This document shows, in pieces, positions 1-14,200 of a DNA stretch of 64,000 bases. Each line of letters begins with the position of its first letter. Within the stretch, counting starts at the first letter, position 1. Made by a program: the position numbers and the translations under genes. This DNA is from Rhodamnia argentea (Eukaryota; Streptophyta; Magnoliopsida; Myrtales; Myrtaceae), in contig NC_063159.1 of the NCBI RefSeq assembly GCF_020921035.1, positions 8,534,501 through 8,598,500 on the forward strand, read 5' to 3'. Under the pieces are notes generated by a model that searched no databases, had not been told where the DNA came from, and was given only the letters and a program-made list of their open reading frames with translations.

Positions 1-167
1 CTCCTTTCCCACCTCAAATACAACAAATTCAGTCAAATGGATAAGTGAGAAAATCTATTTCTCTTTGGACAATAAACATTCAGGTTTGCTTTTTTTCCCC
101 TTTCATTTCTGGAACAGACTTTGACATCAAAAACAATAATCTCCGATTAGTGAAGACAAGGACTTAC

Positions 168-3100
168 ATATCTGATCTGCGACCCAACTGTTTCTGTGGG
201 ATAATAACCTGCACTGAGTGAGAATCATTGGTGTTTGGGATCGGATGGCTCATAATACAGATTGCCCTGGCGACCTTCCCAATTTTCCTAACCTGCAGAA
301 GTTTACATATTCCCACTGAGTGTGATGTCCAATGTCATTGCAAATTGGGGATTGATACTGGTTCTTACTTTATTAAAAAGGAAAAAGAAAAGGACCAAGA
401 GGGTAGGTGTAAAACATTTTGCGAGGTTTAGGGCCTTTAGGGCAGAGCAGTAGTCATGTGCTAGTGGCAAAATATATCTTATATCCAACAACCATAGGCA
501 CTGATGCAGCAACAATTATCCTTTTATCGGTATCAAGGGGGTGCAGCTGGCACACAAGAACTACATGCAAAGAATCTGACAGAACCAATACACACCTATT
601 CAACCAAGCTCCACAAAATTTGCAAAAAAATATAAGCTACAATAGTCTCGTGAAAGATCACTAACCGATCTTGCGGAATCAATATAATGATATACTACAT
701 GAGCTTATAGCACTTGTATCAAACAAACTGGACTCCAACGTCAGTCTGCAAACATACTGCAATGATCATGATGCAGTATCTTATTCATTACCTCATTTTT
801 TTTTTTTTTTTTGGTCGAAAGTATTCATTACCTTGTTAGGCAAGTACGAAGGGTCACAAACAACTTTTTTGCATTTAGCAGTTTCGCCCTCTGATGTGAC
901 ACCAATGACTTTGCCTTCATCGTCGAACTCCACCTGCAATAACAGCAACATATAACAACATTTTTTTTCTATTAGTAGCAGATTTAACAATAGAAAGTAA
1001 ACACCACTTCATTATATTGGCAGAAAGTAAGTACATGATTACTAGTCCAAATATAAATGAGAACCAAATGACATTTTTACCTTGCATTCCGGTTTGTTCA
1101 ACATGTAAGTCCCACCATATACAGCACTAAGCCGTGCAAATGCCTGGATTTCAAATAAAAAAAGTTAAGCAGAACCTAAAGTAAATGCCAGACATCAGTA
1201 ATGGATTTAAGGCACTGTATCTACAGCAGCTGATTGGACATGCATCTGTGATGATAGATGTACCTGAGGGAGCTCTCCCAACCCATACAAAGGGTAAATG
1301 TAGGGAGATCCTCCTTGAAAACGAGCAAGTGACTCTGCATAGAGCTATCAAGTGGCCAATGGAAAGAAGAGGAATGTTAGTTCAGAGATCTCCAAACAAA
1401 ATGGGAAACATTTCTCTTTAAAGCATAAGAAAAATGTTTGTTCTTGGACAGGATCATTCACCTTCATTCTCTTAACAGTATCCAGGGCAGGCTCATTTAG
1501 GAACCGGTCATCTCTATGGAGCGCCAAGGCATGGCCAATAAAATCCATGGTGTTGTCATCCAGACCATATTTTCTGTTCAAACATCAACAGAGGCAAGAT
1601 GACCAAGAATTCCCTAGTTCAACCAGCTAACATCATTCTACACATTCTGCAGCTGGAACAAATTCATGCAGAGAAAGAGATGATGAAATAAATATATGAG
1701 TAAGGACTCTCCAACTTTGTCCTAGACTTCTCTTCTTTTTTATGAGTAATATCAATTTACAACCCAATATCCAAAATAGAAACACAGTGGACCACTTCCT
1801 GCTACAAGCAGCACATAAAGTGGTATGACAGCAAACATCTAGAAAATTTAGTCATCATTTAATCAGTAGTCAGAATGGGAATTTCTTGGCAAAACAGTTC
1901 GCAATTGCAGTGCAGCCGAGACTACAACGATATGGCAACCCAGCAAAATATTTCAATACATACGCTATCAGTTCTCTCGTTGTTATACGTGTCAAATCCA
2001 TCCCCTCATGTGTCTTTGGATCATTTTCAATATAATCTTGAACGTATATGAAGAACTTTCGAGCTCGACGCTTCTCAAACATGCCCATGAGTGGAGATTT
2101 AAGTGCTTCCATGTCAGTAGCAGGCACTTTGTGAACCTGTCATTGGCATTACTATATTATTACAGGAGAATGGAAAACCAAGCAGACCTGCAATGATTCT
2201 GTAAATGTATGTTTGGATATAGGGTCTGTCTCTATACCTTTCCCTTATTGAAGACATAGCTGCCATCCACAGCTTTGAAGTACAGATACTTGGTAACATC
2301 TGTATGAATGAGGACTCGCACCAGAGTACCATTTGCCATCATAAACTAAACAAAAGCACTAGTCAGCAACGAATAAACAACGAAAATATAAAAAATCTTC
2401 CACAGGTTGAATTGTACACTGAGTAACAAAGTGTGAGAATTATACCTTTGGGACCATGTCAACATTATAATCCCTGCTAGAACCCAAATGTGCAGGAGGT
2501 TTATCACTATTCCTAAATTTCTTCCAGAGCTGCAATTCGCAAAGTCATCAAAAGAAAATATTCGAACCACCCATTACAGATAAGGCAACAACGCAAAAAA
2601 ATTGCTGTGAGCGCTTGAAGAAAGCACACCTGAATGAGATTAAGTGATGTTGACTCTGCTCCATAATAATCATTCCTATCCATGTGCAAAACCTGGTTCA
2701 AAAGTTTCTTTCGTCAGCAACAGAACAGGAATTCACAATCTGTGGTAATTGCCCTAGTTTTGGTTATGAAAAATAATATAAGGAGAGAAACTGAGAATAG
2801 TTATTTCATTGCATATTTTGCAACATATCCTAAAAGAGAAAATCCACATGCCCTTAGATAATTACAAAGAAGAGACAAAAGAGTGAATAATTTACATGAC
2901 AAGCTACATGAAAGGGTTAAAGTAGCACGGAAAAAAAAAAAGGTCCATAAATAAACTAGTGGAATGGATACACTCTTCAATAAATACCTGCTTCAGTAAG
3001 TTCCTATTGTATATAAGTTACATTTAGTCTTATAATTTTACGAGGAAGCAAACACAGCTAACTCTAATCTAGCCATGAATGGCCATTCAACACTTCCATA

Positions 3101-4465
3101 ACGTGATTTTCCATGAAAAGTTTTTTGGACATTTGTAAAAGCAGAGCGAAGCAAGGGCTACCAAATGTGGTCCACTTGCCGATACCAGAATGGTAGAAGG
3201 GTGTATATCCATTGAGGGCAGCCCAATGAAGTGTTCGCTGTCTGATTAGCTCAGACCAGAGCTATGGCAATATGGAGGTAATACTATGGCAGGAGTCAAT
3301 ATCCTACTGGATTCACGGGACCATAGAGACCGATATGTATAGCCCACAACACGCTTATTAAGTCTCTAGGGACTGGTTTTTTGTCCTGGTAGAGCAACTT
3401 TTCAGGGGAGCTACCTATAATGTTTGGCATGAAAGTCACGGAAGCAGCCAAATGTTGAAGGGGCAATCTCCTTAATTTGACATACTATCTGCGGCAGTGG
3501 TCTAAGTTTCAAGGAGCTTTCCGTCAATCCTCCTCTCCATCCAACAAGATGAGCAAAGAAGTGCTTCTGTCTCCATGTAAGGCATGGTGACAAGTCAATC
3601 GGACAGGACAATGTACTACTCCACCTTCACTATCCTCAAAGCTTGAGGTTTAGTACTTTACTTAGACCATTCAAATAATTTAAATAATGCACAAAAATGA
3701 CTGGCTCAATTCAATTATCATGAAGTTGACACCTGAATTTGAGATCGAGAATAGTGAACACTGGAGGCATTTATATCCAATGTCTACAAATCAACATACG
3801 ACATGATGAAAATTCATTATTTCACTCGAGCTCATCCGCAGCTTAAAACTACTACAGTAAAGCTCAATCTAACTGCAGACCATTTTCCCATATTATCTCC
3901 GCTTGAATTAGTATTGCCATTCTCACGTAAAACCGGTGAGCAAAGGGTTAGGTTCTATATTTCAAGAGTCTCGCTCGTCTGTCCCAATACGAATTGAACA
4001 TAAGACAATACACCAGCAACCAAAAGTCCAAGAACCCTATCCAAATGAAAACGATGCTTTCAAGTCCCAATCACGATCTCCTCAGCGCATCCATTTCCTC
4101 CACTCCTAATTCGGACTTAATCAACCGACTCTCCAATCCAAATGAACACCAACTCAAAACCCAAGTCAGCGCGCAGAGATCCTTACCGCAGCGTAAACCC
4201 AGAAAACTTGCGCAAAATCCGACGACACAGAGGTAAATTTTCGCGCAAAAGAAAATCAAAGCCGCGCGACCCTTGCCAGGACTCGCACACCGGAGGACAT
4301 GACGTCGAATCGAATCGAACCGACCGACCGATTGAGCGAGGAAATGACAGAAGGAGAGGAAGATGAAGGAGGAGAGACCTTGAGGCCGTCGACGGAGAGG
4401 AGGCCGCTGAGGATGCACTCCTTGAGGCCAGTCCCGAGCACGATGACGTCATACTCCTCATCCAT
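168..4465 (-). CDS. GDI: Rab GDP dissociation inhibitor, copy 1 (C-terminal exons beyond left edge)
   Basis: Rab GDI extracts GDP-bound prenylated Rab GTPases from membranes, keeps them soluble in the cytosol and recycles them for vesicle transport. Ten exons are read on the minus strand: 4465-4379, 2692-2630, 2529-2446, 2345-2238, 2136-1964, 1573-1462, 1344-1264, 1143-1081, 933-832 and 292-168. All have GT-AG borders and the frame stays open (998 coding bases). The N-terminus [20 protein letters not shown] is the dinucleotide-fold signature of the GDI/REP family, followed by the MDRNDYYG Rab-binding segment and the YGLDDNT and [10 protein letters not shown] stretches. The exons encoding the last third (found in copy 2 at 9532-8283) lie left of the window, so intactness cannot be judged. 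Introns and promoter are also homologous to copy 2. Copy 1 has Ile where copy 2 and other plants have Asp in the YDENDPKTH segment of exon 5. Confidence 0.95.
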
Positions 4466-6249
4466 GGTCGCCGATCGGTGAAGCGGATCGAAGGGTCTGA
4501 GGAGAGACCAGGGGGAGGAGGAGGAGGAGAGCGGCAAGAGAGATCTGATGCCTTTTGGAAGGAGACCGAGAAGTGAAGGTGGAGTTGGAATACGATGATT
4601 GCGTGCTGTCTGCAATTAAATCGGGAATAATTATAGAAAAAGACATTGTTTTTTTTTTCTTTTCTTTTTTTGTTGTTTGATTACGAAGAAATGCATATAA
4701 TAAGCTTGTTGATTGCTGCTGCTTCCTGCTCCTTTTTTATTTCTATTTTATTTCATTAATAATGACTTTATTTTTCACTTCCCCTTTTTAAATATCCCGT
4801 TGCCGGTGAAAAGGTCTTAATGAACTCGATGAGTCACGGATCAAGTAACATGACCCGTATCGATAAAGCGGGAATGCTCATCAATAGTTATGGTTCATTC
4901 GGTCCACTGTGAATCAAGAGTAAGTAGATAATTTACTCTAAAGCAATGCGCAATTCAAGTTATGTTGACATTCGGAGGTTGTTTTCCTTTCATTGAAATT
5001 TTTTGGAATAACCTATTTGAGGAATTACTTTTGCTTTTCAAGTTAATCTTGGTTTTTCTTAAAGCATTGTTTAAAAAATAAAAATCGGAAGGAACAACCT
5101 ATAGGTTAACTTATGCTCTGTGTTCTAGGCCGTAAGAATCACATCATTTCTCGTTACGAAACTTATCTTGGTCGACAATTGTTCATATTTCGATGGTTCG
5201 ATATGAGATCGTGGCCACAACAACACACTTAATTGAATCATGTTGATCTTACTTTACTCTCCCTCCCACAACATAGTGAAAACAGATGAATTTCTTAACA
5301 GTTCAATTATTTCAAGATTTTCTAAAGTTTCTGAGATATTTTTTATAATTATTTCTACCATGGTTTCGAAGTGATCTTGCCTTCCATGCCTTTTTCACCT
5401 TGAACTATAATGTCGTACAGAGTTTGGATCTAGCCATTGCACAGGTATAAGTCGACATGTGTGACTAAATAGTCTCTACTATCTCTTGGTGGGACTTGTT
5501 CAACGTCCACAACTTGAGTAACTGAAAGAGTTAATTGAAAGGGTTAAGAATATAGGTTACACCAGTGACAAATCTACTAAGATCTTAAAACAAAATGAAG
5601 GGGAAAATAGGGATTTTGGCAGATTTTTAAAACATGAATGAGCTCTTAGGACAAAATTAGCAGATTTCCCTATTTTAGGAAAAATTTTAGGTAAAATTAA
5701 GAATTTTAGCAGATCTTCGAAAATATTAGGGAGCTCTTAGGGAAAAATTAGCAAATTTGTCTATCTCAGTCATTTTCTTCAGATTTAACTTCCTCATAAA
5801 TGATAGACATTTACGCCACACACGAGTTGCTAGTCACAAACACGGTGCAACTCAATAGGATATTCGACAAAAGCTAACAGAAGATGGATTTGTCCCGGTG
5901 TATGCCAGTTCGGGACCTGCTAAGACAAGAAAATTAACTGCCGATAAATGTGACACGGATGTACGGAATTTTGGTAATATTCCCGTTATGGCTTATTCAT
6001 TTAGTTTGCCATAGATGATTTATGGTCCCAAAAGGCACTCATGATTTCACTATTATGGGCTTTTCCCCAATTTCGGGCTTCTTAAGAGCCCAACTGACCA
6101 AGAACGAGAGCTGGAAAATGCAAGATGACTCGGGGAAAATAAATCCGAGTTAATTTATTGATTCAATCTTTGACGCGCGCGCGCACACACAAAAAAAGTA
6201 GTACAATGATATAATGTAGGGTTTTTTTTTTTTTGGTCGGATATAGTGT
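4466..6249. other. Upstream region of GDI copy 1 and intergenic spacer
   Basis: No gene is recognised. 4466-4640 should hold the 5' UTR and promoter of GDI copy 1 and resembles the region above copy 2 (14890-15160). 5590-5765 carries two diverged direct repeats of an AT-rich block containing GAGCTCTTAGG. 6171-6190 is a short GC/CA dinucleotide run. The rest is AT-rich without a supportable feature. Confidence 0.5.
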
Positions 6250-6834
6250 AGGGTTAATACTATCAAAAACTTCAAACCGGTACACTTGTGACAAATTTAC
6301 CTAATCTATTTTTTTTATCATAAAAAATTCCAAACCGATACACTTGTGACAAATTTACCACAAACTAGTACAGTTGTGACAAATTTACCATCTGTTAGTT
6401 TCCGTTAAATTGACCGTCAAATTGCTGAATTGGATTACACGTGACAATTGTCGAGTGCATACATTACCCTATGTTTGTAATAGGCAAATTCTTGAATTGG
6501 ATGATACATGACAATTATCGAGTGTATACGTTACCCTATGTTTGTTATAGGTGTATCAATTTGGGATTTTTTGTTGTATTAACTTAAGTTAACGGAAACT
6601 AACAAAGGGCAAATTTGTCACGGTTGTACCAATTTAGGATTTTTTGTGATAAAAAAATTAGTTTGGATTAAATTTATCACGGTTGTACCAGTTTATGATT
6701 TTTTGTGATCAAAAACTAATTTGGAATAAATTTATCACAAATATATCAGTTTGGGACTTTTAGTAATCAAAAAAATAGTTTGAGTAAATTTATCATAGAT
6801 GTACTAGTTTAGAATTTTTCATTATATTAGCCCT
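6250..6834. mobile_element. Foldback/MITE-like element with long imperfect inverted repeats
   Basis: The left end begins AGGGTTAATACTATCAAAAA. The right end, read in reverse complement, begins AGGGCTAATATAATGAAAAA. Similarity continues inward for well over 60 bp on both sides, including a repeated internal unit around ACTTGTGACAAATTTACC that occurs three times in the left arm and in diverged form in the right arm. No transposase is encoded, so this is a non-autonomous terminal-inverted-repeat element. A clean target-site duplication could not be assigned. Confidence 0.7.
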
Positions 6835-7566
6835 ATGTGTATACATGTGTGTCTGAACACTTCAATGCACATGTCGGTTGACACAAATGTAAATCTTTAT
6901 ATTCGTAATCACTAGTACTCAATCTCCGGCATAATAGATTTTATAACTAAAAGTATGAGATGAAACCATGTAGAAACATTAACTTTTATCTTCGATTTTT
7001 TTTTCCTACTTATACATAGTTAATCTACTATTTCTACTAAGAAAAAGAAGAAAAAAAATAAAAAGAATAAAAGAATTTGTGTAATTCCGATCATTGAAAA
7101 TTAAGTACTATTTTTATGCGTTGATAATTATAAGTGCTAAAAGTCAGAACCAAATGTTGTTTGATGATATTGAATGGTTGATGCTTGACTGTCTCTACGC
7201 CGATTCATCAATATAAATTCTAATTTATGACGTCATATTAAACGAAATTCGAAAGTGAAGGAATTACCGATATCTACGATGGACTTAATTGAAACGAAAA
7301 GATATTAGCAGGAGATGCACGAAGAAAGTGGAAGAACGTACAAGATGAAAGACAGCTAGTATAGGAGGTGGGAATACGATAATTAACAATCAATTAAATC
7401 CTCATCTATTTCTCTTTTGAACTTAAAACCGCCTCCTCATTGCCGAACCAAAGAGACCTCCGAATTGGCTCAAACTACTTATCACTTCACTAATGCAATC
7501 AGATTCTCGAACAAAGCCATGCAACGCGCTATCGCACATAGATACCTAACGTAGACCTGGACTTAC
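6835..7566. other. Intergenic AT-rich stretch
   Basis: No coding or structural feature is supported here. It lies between the foldback element and the RPL35 remnant. Confidence 0.4.
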
Positions 7567-7701
7567 ATGTTGGAGAGCTTGTTCGGCGCACCTCCGGTGA
7601 CCTTGCGTGACGTGAAGGAGAGCGAGCTCAGCCCTGAGGTCCTTCAGCTGGCTCAGCATATCCGCCTTCGACTTCTGTCACAGCTCGTGAACCTTAACCA
7701 T
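7567..7701 (-). pseudogene. Ribosomal protein L35 (uL29) exon remnant
   Basis: Read on the minus strand from 7701, the translation gives VHEL, a stop codon, then a stretch like KSKADMLSQLKDLRAELALL, and after a one-base frameshift KVTGGAPNKLS. These are the conserved N-terminal residues of cytosolic ribosomal protein L35, a component of the 60S subunit near the polypeptide exit. The Arg of the usual HELRGKSK motif has become TGA, and a base insertion near 7610 shifts the frame. The remnant ends at 7567 in CATGTAAGT, a good splice donor. This suggests an unprocessed exon copied with its intron border rather than a retroposed cDNA. No further exons were found, so it is non-functional. Confidence 0.8.
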
Positions 7702-8282
7702 CGATTCACATTGAAGAAGAAAAAAGAAAAGTCAGCAAAAGCTAGAAAATCAGAGGGTCTCTCTTGAAGCAACGAAAGCGAGCAGGAAGACGATTGTTAC
7801 AAATTGCCTTTGCTTCGTCTGAGCTTCAATGGTCACCTCTCTACGAGTGCACTAGGTTCACGTGAGTTATCAGATCATACAAGTCCTACGTGACATCAAT
7901 TAGCGCCAGTGCACTCAGCTCCCTTTAAGCTCGGTGCACGGAGTAATGATGGCTTCTTCAGCTGGGTCATCCATGTCTACAGAAAGTACATACTGTTTGA
8001 GTTGGAAAAACGGTGTGACCAATCCAGTCACATTGATCGTATAATATTACAGTAATGTGTCCATGGACAGTTTCGTTTCTGGAGGAGACTATCAAGCAGG
8101 CACCAGCGACTACTATTTTAAATAAGCATTGCACATTTTGCATGTAAATTCTTACATGACTATATCACAGTTGATAGTACATATAACCAGAAACGCATTC
8201 TAGAGATTCATCAACAATAAAAACTTATGTCTGAGAGCTCCAAACCAGGCACTTGCAATGCATGCGCCAAACCTCTCTTTTC
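7702..8282. other. Region downstream of GDI copy 2
   Basis: No gene seen. The part next to 8282 should be the 3' UTR of GDI copy 2. Confidence 0.4.
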
Positions 8283-11200
8283 TCATTCCTCTGCAGCACT
8301 GGCAGCACTTAAATCCACACCGAGGTCGAGAACCTGCCCAGAAGAATGGAATTTTGTCAGCATCTCTCCCCCCTTCAATGTCTTAGAAAGGCAGCTTAGA
8401 TTGCTGCTATGGAAAATGTTAAGAGTTGAAAAATAATTTCGCTATGATCAACAATCATTTCAAAGCAATATCCACCGTTTGTCATATTTTTGTCTTGTTA
8501 ACTTCTGCCAAAGACTTTAACAATTACTTCGACTAGATACCCTATATTTATTTGGTATTTCCTGTCCTATTCAAAACGTTTCACATCTCAATCATGCATA
8601 GCTTTACTATTATTTTACATTTTCAGGACATCTTTGCTCGTTAATCAAAGGGGACTACAGGCTTGATAAGCAGAGGGATAAGACAAAATGTGCAGTAGGT
8701 GGAACTTTCAGGCAGTTTCTTTTTTTTTTTTTTTTGGTCAAAATTTTCGGGCAGGTTTCACGGGGCTAGAAAGTAGGTCCGAAAGTTGAGAACTTGTACT
8801 GCATAGCAAATAGCCTACACCCTTCTAACCACACTGATCTTATCATGCAAATATTCCAAATGCATGACAAACTTGTCAAGAAAAACATTATATCATAACT
8901 TAAAGGCTGAGTTCAAGGAAACAGACCGAAATGCATAATCATCAGGTAAAATTAACGAGAAGGGTAGACCCATGCAGTTCTAATATTAATAGCTTCTGAA
9001 GAGTTCTCAAAAACTTCCAACCCACATGAAAACTCGTCAAAGATTATCTCATGCTCGCCACACCCATGAAAAATTCATCATCAAGGTCATAGTTGATAGC
9101 AGGACATTTCCGAGAAGTAATTCTTACCTTTCCAGTGATCATTGTATACATGTTTAGCACATCCATAACAGTCGACTCGAAGTGGGTCGTGGCATCATAA
9201 CTCTGCAGGTATAGCAAGAGAAGAGATTAACATAATATCAACACAATTAAAAGCTCCCGAAATCCACATATACATCACAAAGAGAGAGAGAGAGAGAGAG
9301 AGAGAGAAGAACACAACTCACAGTTGAAATGAAGCAGTTGTCAAGAGAAGGCTCGTTGACTGGTTCGTATCTACTGTAAGTGTCATAAAATATCTCATCA
9401 ACGGGACCCAGCAGATCAACCCCTGGCTTCAGTTCTATCTCAGGTTGATCAGTTTCAGCCTCTGCCGAAACAAATGCAATGAACTTGCCCTTTGGTGCGA
9501 CATTGTGAGTGTATGAACAACAGAAAAGATACCTGCTCAAACATGGGCATAGTTGAACAAAGAGTCAAAACCAAGGAACAATGCTTAGATTGTCAGAAGG
9601 CCATGAAAATGGATTTTATTAACCATTGGTAATCCAAGGCCAACCTATTAAGCAGGCGCATGGAACCATCTGTGAAATTCAAGATCTAAAATGCAAGTAC
9701 CAAATGGTATTTAGAAGTAAAATGTAGCTTAAGCAGATTCTGATCCTGACTTAGGCTCCGTTTATTTCGCGGAAAATATGGCATTTCTAGAAAATATTTT
9801 CCAGAAAGTCGTTTTCCAGCAAAATGACGATATTTTCTAGTGTTCGGCTGAAACCTAAAAACGAATTGGAAAATATTTTCCGCCGTTTGGTAAGGAAAAT
9901 CAATTTTCACTGTATACATCTTTTAATAAAATTTTTTTATTTTTTTAAGCACTTTTAAAATTATTTTTTTATCTTTTTTCTCTTTTGTTTTTCTTTTCTT
10001 TTTCCTATCTTTTTTGGCTGGCGATCAACCACATCAATCGGCCATCGAGCTCGAGCCTCGCCGGATCCAGCGAGCTCCAGGATGGTGAGGCTTGGCCTCA
10101 CTCACCTGTGGCCGTGGCCGACGACTAGCCAAAGAAGAAGGGAAAAGAAAAAAATTTAAAAAAAGGAAGAAAAATAACTTAAAACAATCAGATTTTCGAA
10201 TTTTAAAGAAATAAATAAAAAATGAAAAGAAAGTGAAAAAATAATTAAAGAGAAAGGAAATGCAAAAGAGAGGACGAAGGAAAGATGAGGAAAATGTTTC
10301 CGTCTTCTCAAAAAGAGGAAAATGTCTTCCATTTTCCCCACTTTTGATGGAGATTTTTTCATGAGTGGAAAATATTTTGCTTGACTAGCTTACTTTCCAC
10401 GAACCAAATGCCGGAAAATCCGAAAAATATTTTCCCGGATGTTTTCCGCGCCTTAAAATGATAATTTACGTAAAGTTAGTTCAAATATTGTCGATCTCAT
10501 GGGACATACTTTAACTTGTTACACTTACATGCATTGCCTTTCCCACCTCAAAACAACAAATGCAGATAAATGGATAAGTGAGAAGCTATTTCTCTTTGGA
10601 CAATAAACATTCAGATTTGCTTTTTCCCCTTCATTTCTCAAACAGACTTTCCAATCAAATGGAGTAAGAAAATAAAGCTAGTAATCTTCAATTAGTATAC
10701 TCGAGGACTTACATATCTGAATTGCGACCCAACTGTTTCTGTGGGATAATAACCTGCACTGAGTGAGAATCATTGGTATTTGGGATCGGATGGCTCATGA
10801 TACAGATTGCCCTGGCAACCTTCCCAATTTTCCTAACCTGCACAAGATTACACATTCCCACTGAATACGACGTCCACTATTGTTGCAAAAGAAAAAAGGT
10901 GCATCCGTGTGTGATGCGCCTTCATGGTTATCGGGGCTTGTTATTTGTTCTTACCTTTTTCCAAAAGACAAAGAAAACGACGGAGAGGGTGGGGTGTAAA
11001 ACATTTTGCAAGGTTTAGGGCCTTTAGGCCAGAGAAAGTAGTCATATCTTAGTGCAAAGCAAATCTTATGTCAACCACCATAGGTACTGATGCACGCAGC
11101 GACAATGGTCTTTTTGTCAGTATCAAGGGGGTGTGCAGCACACATAGAACCGATATGCACCTCCTCAACCAACTCCACAAAATTTTTAATCTGCAATCGT

Positions 11201-14200
11201 CTCGAGAAAGATTACTTACCGATCTTACGGAATCAATGAACTTTTATACTACATGAGCTAGTACCACTTACATCAAGCAAACTGATTTCCGACATATGTT
11301 CGCTGACACTGCAATGATCATGATGCAGTATCATATTCATTACCTTGCTAGGTAAGTAGGAAGGGTCGCAAACAACTTTTTTGCATTTGGCAGTTTCGCC
11401 TTCTGATGTGACACCAATGACTTGGCCTTCATCATTGAACTCCACCTGCAATAACGGCAAAACAAAACAACATTTTTTTCCTGTAAGTAGTATATTTAGC
11501 TTGAAATTTAACAAATAAACACATTTTCACGATATTGGCAGAGAATAAGCATATATTTACTAGTCCAAATATAAATGAGAACCAAATGACCTGATTACCT
11601 TGCATTCCTGTTTGTTCAACATGTAAGTCCCACCATAGACAGCACTAAGCCGTGCAAATGCCTGGATTACAAATGAATAAAGTTAACCAGAATCCAAAGT
11701 AAATGGTCAGGCATCAGCAATGGATTTGATCCAGTGTGTCGAAACTGCTGCAGCAGCTAGGACATGCATCTGTGATGCTAGATGTACCTGAGGGAGCTCT
11801 CCTAACCCATACAAGGGATAAATATAGGGAGATCCTCCTTGAAAACGAGCAAATGACTCTGCATAGAGCTATCAAGTGGCCAACACAAAGAAGAGGACAT
11901 TCAGAGCTCTCCAAACAAAGTGGGAAACATAACAATTGGCGAGCATAAGAAAAATGTTTGTTCTGGCAAACTGGATCATTCACCTTCATTCTCTTGACAG
12001 TATCCAGCGCAGGCTCATTTAGGTATCGATCATCTCTATGGAGCGCCATGGCATGGCCAATAAAATCAATGGTGTTGTCATCCAGACCATATTTCCTGTT
12101 CAAAAATCAACAGAAGCAAAATGACCTCTACCAATTATGATAGCTGAAACAAAATCGCAAAAAAAAAAAAAAAAAAAAAAAGGAAGAAGAGAAAATGAAA
12201 GGAATATTTGAGTAAGAACACCGTAAGGATACTCTTAACTTTATTTTAGACTTTTCTTTTCTTTGATGAGTAATAACATTTACAGTCCAATATCCAAAAT
12301 AGGAATGCAGAGGACCACTTCTTCCTACAAGCAGCACATTAAGTGGTATAAGTAAGTAAAGATCTAGCAAATTTAGTTATCATTTGATCAGTTGTGAGAA
12401 TGGGCACTTCTAGGCATAAGACTTTGCAATTGTCGTGCAGCATTAATATTGTATATAGACATTGAATTGACACGTCAACCCAGGAAAACATTTAAATACA
12501 TACGCCATCAGTTCTCTCGTCGTTACACGTGTCAGATCCATCCCCTCATGTGTCTTTGGATCATTTTCATCATAATCTTGAACATATATAAAGCACTTTC
12601 GAGCTCGACGCTTCTCAAACATGCCCATGAGTGGAGTTTTAAGTGCTTCCATATCAGTAGCAGGCACTTTGTGAACCTGTCATTGGCACTACCATATTGT
12701 TGAAGAAGGAAAACCAGGCAGACCTGCAATGATTCTACAAATGTATGTTCCAATGTAGGGTCCATCTCCATACCTTTCCCTTACTGAAGACATAGCTGCC
12801 ATCCACGGCTTTGAAGTACAGATACTTGGTAACGTCTGTATGAATGAGGACTCGCACCAGAGTACCATTTGCCATCATAAACTACACAGAAGCACTAGTC
12901 AGCAAAGAATAAGTACGGATAAACAATCTCCAGACTTAAATTGTAGGCCAATTAACAAAGTTTAGAATTTCACCTTTGGGACCATGTCAACATTATAATC
13001 CCTGCTAGAACCCAAATGTGCAGGAGGTTTATCACTATTCCTAAATTTCTTCCAGAGCTGCAAGTCATCAATAGGAACTATTCAAATTACCCATTAAACC
13101 TAATGCAACAATGCAGCAAATTGCGGGGAATGCACGAAGAAGGCAGACCTGAGTAAGATTAAGTGATGTTGCCTCTCCTCCATAATAGTCATTCCTATCC
13201 ATATGCAAAACCTGGTTCGAAAGGTTCTTCTGTCAGCAACAGAGGAGAAATCCACAATCTATAGTAGCTATCTTTGTCTTGGTCATGATAAAAAGAGAAT
13301 AAGAGTGCAAAGAAGAAACGGGAGTGAACAATTTACACGACAAGCTACACGAAAGGGCTAAGTAACATGAAAGTTGAAAAAGAAAAATGTTAGTACATAA
13401 ATAAACTAGTGGAATGGATATGGCATTCAACAAATTCTTGCTTCAGTAAGTTCCTAGAGTATTCAAGTAACATTTAGTCTTAATAATGTTACAAAAAACT
13501 AAAAACAGCAAGCTCTAGTCTAGCCTTGAATGACATTCAGCACTTCCATTAATGTGATTTTCCACAAAAAGCTTTTCTGCCAGTTGTAAAAGCAGAGTGA
13601 AGCGAGGGCTGCATTCCACTTGCCAATACTAGAATTGTAGAAGGGTGTGGATCCATTAAAAGTGGGCAACACACCAAAGTATTCCGCTGTCCTATTAGTT
13701 CAGGCCAGGGCTACGGCATATGGAGGTAGTCTTATCGCAGGAGTCAATATACTGCAATCGCATGATCATGTGTCGGACTCAACTTCGAGACCAAGGAGCC
13801 TGATAGGTATAGCCACAACATGCTTATCGAGTCTCTAGGCAGTGTATATGTCCTGGTAGAGCAACTTTCAGGTAGAGCAACCTATAATTTTTGGCATGAA
13901 ACTCGCAGAAGCAACCAATTGTTGAAGGGGCAATCTCCATGATTTTGACATGCTATCTGCTACAGCAGTCTAAGTTTCAAGGTGCTTTCCGTCAATCCTC
14001 CTATCTATCCAACAAGAAGGAAGAGAAGTGCTTCTTTCTCCATATAAGGCATGGTGACAAGTCAATCGGTTAAGACAACGTGCTACTCCACCTTCACTGT
14101 CCTCAAAGCTTGAGATTAAGTGCTTCACTTAAAACGACTTCACACATAGTCAATACACTCGAGACTAACTCAATTCAACTGTCATGAAGTAGCCACCTGC

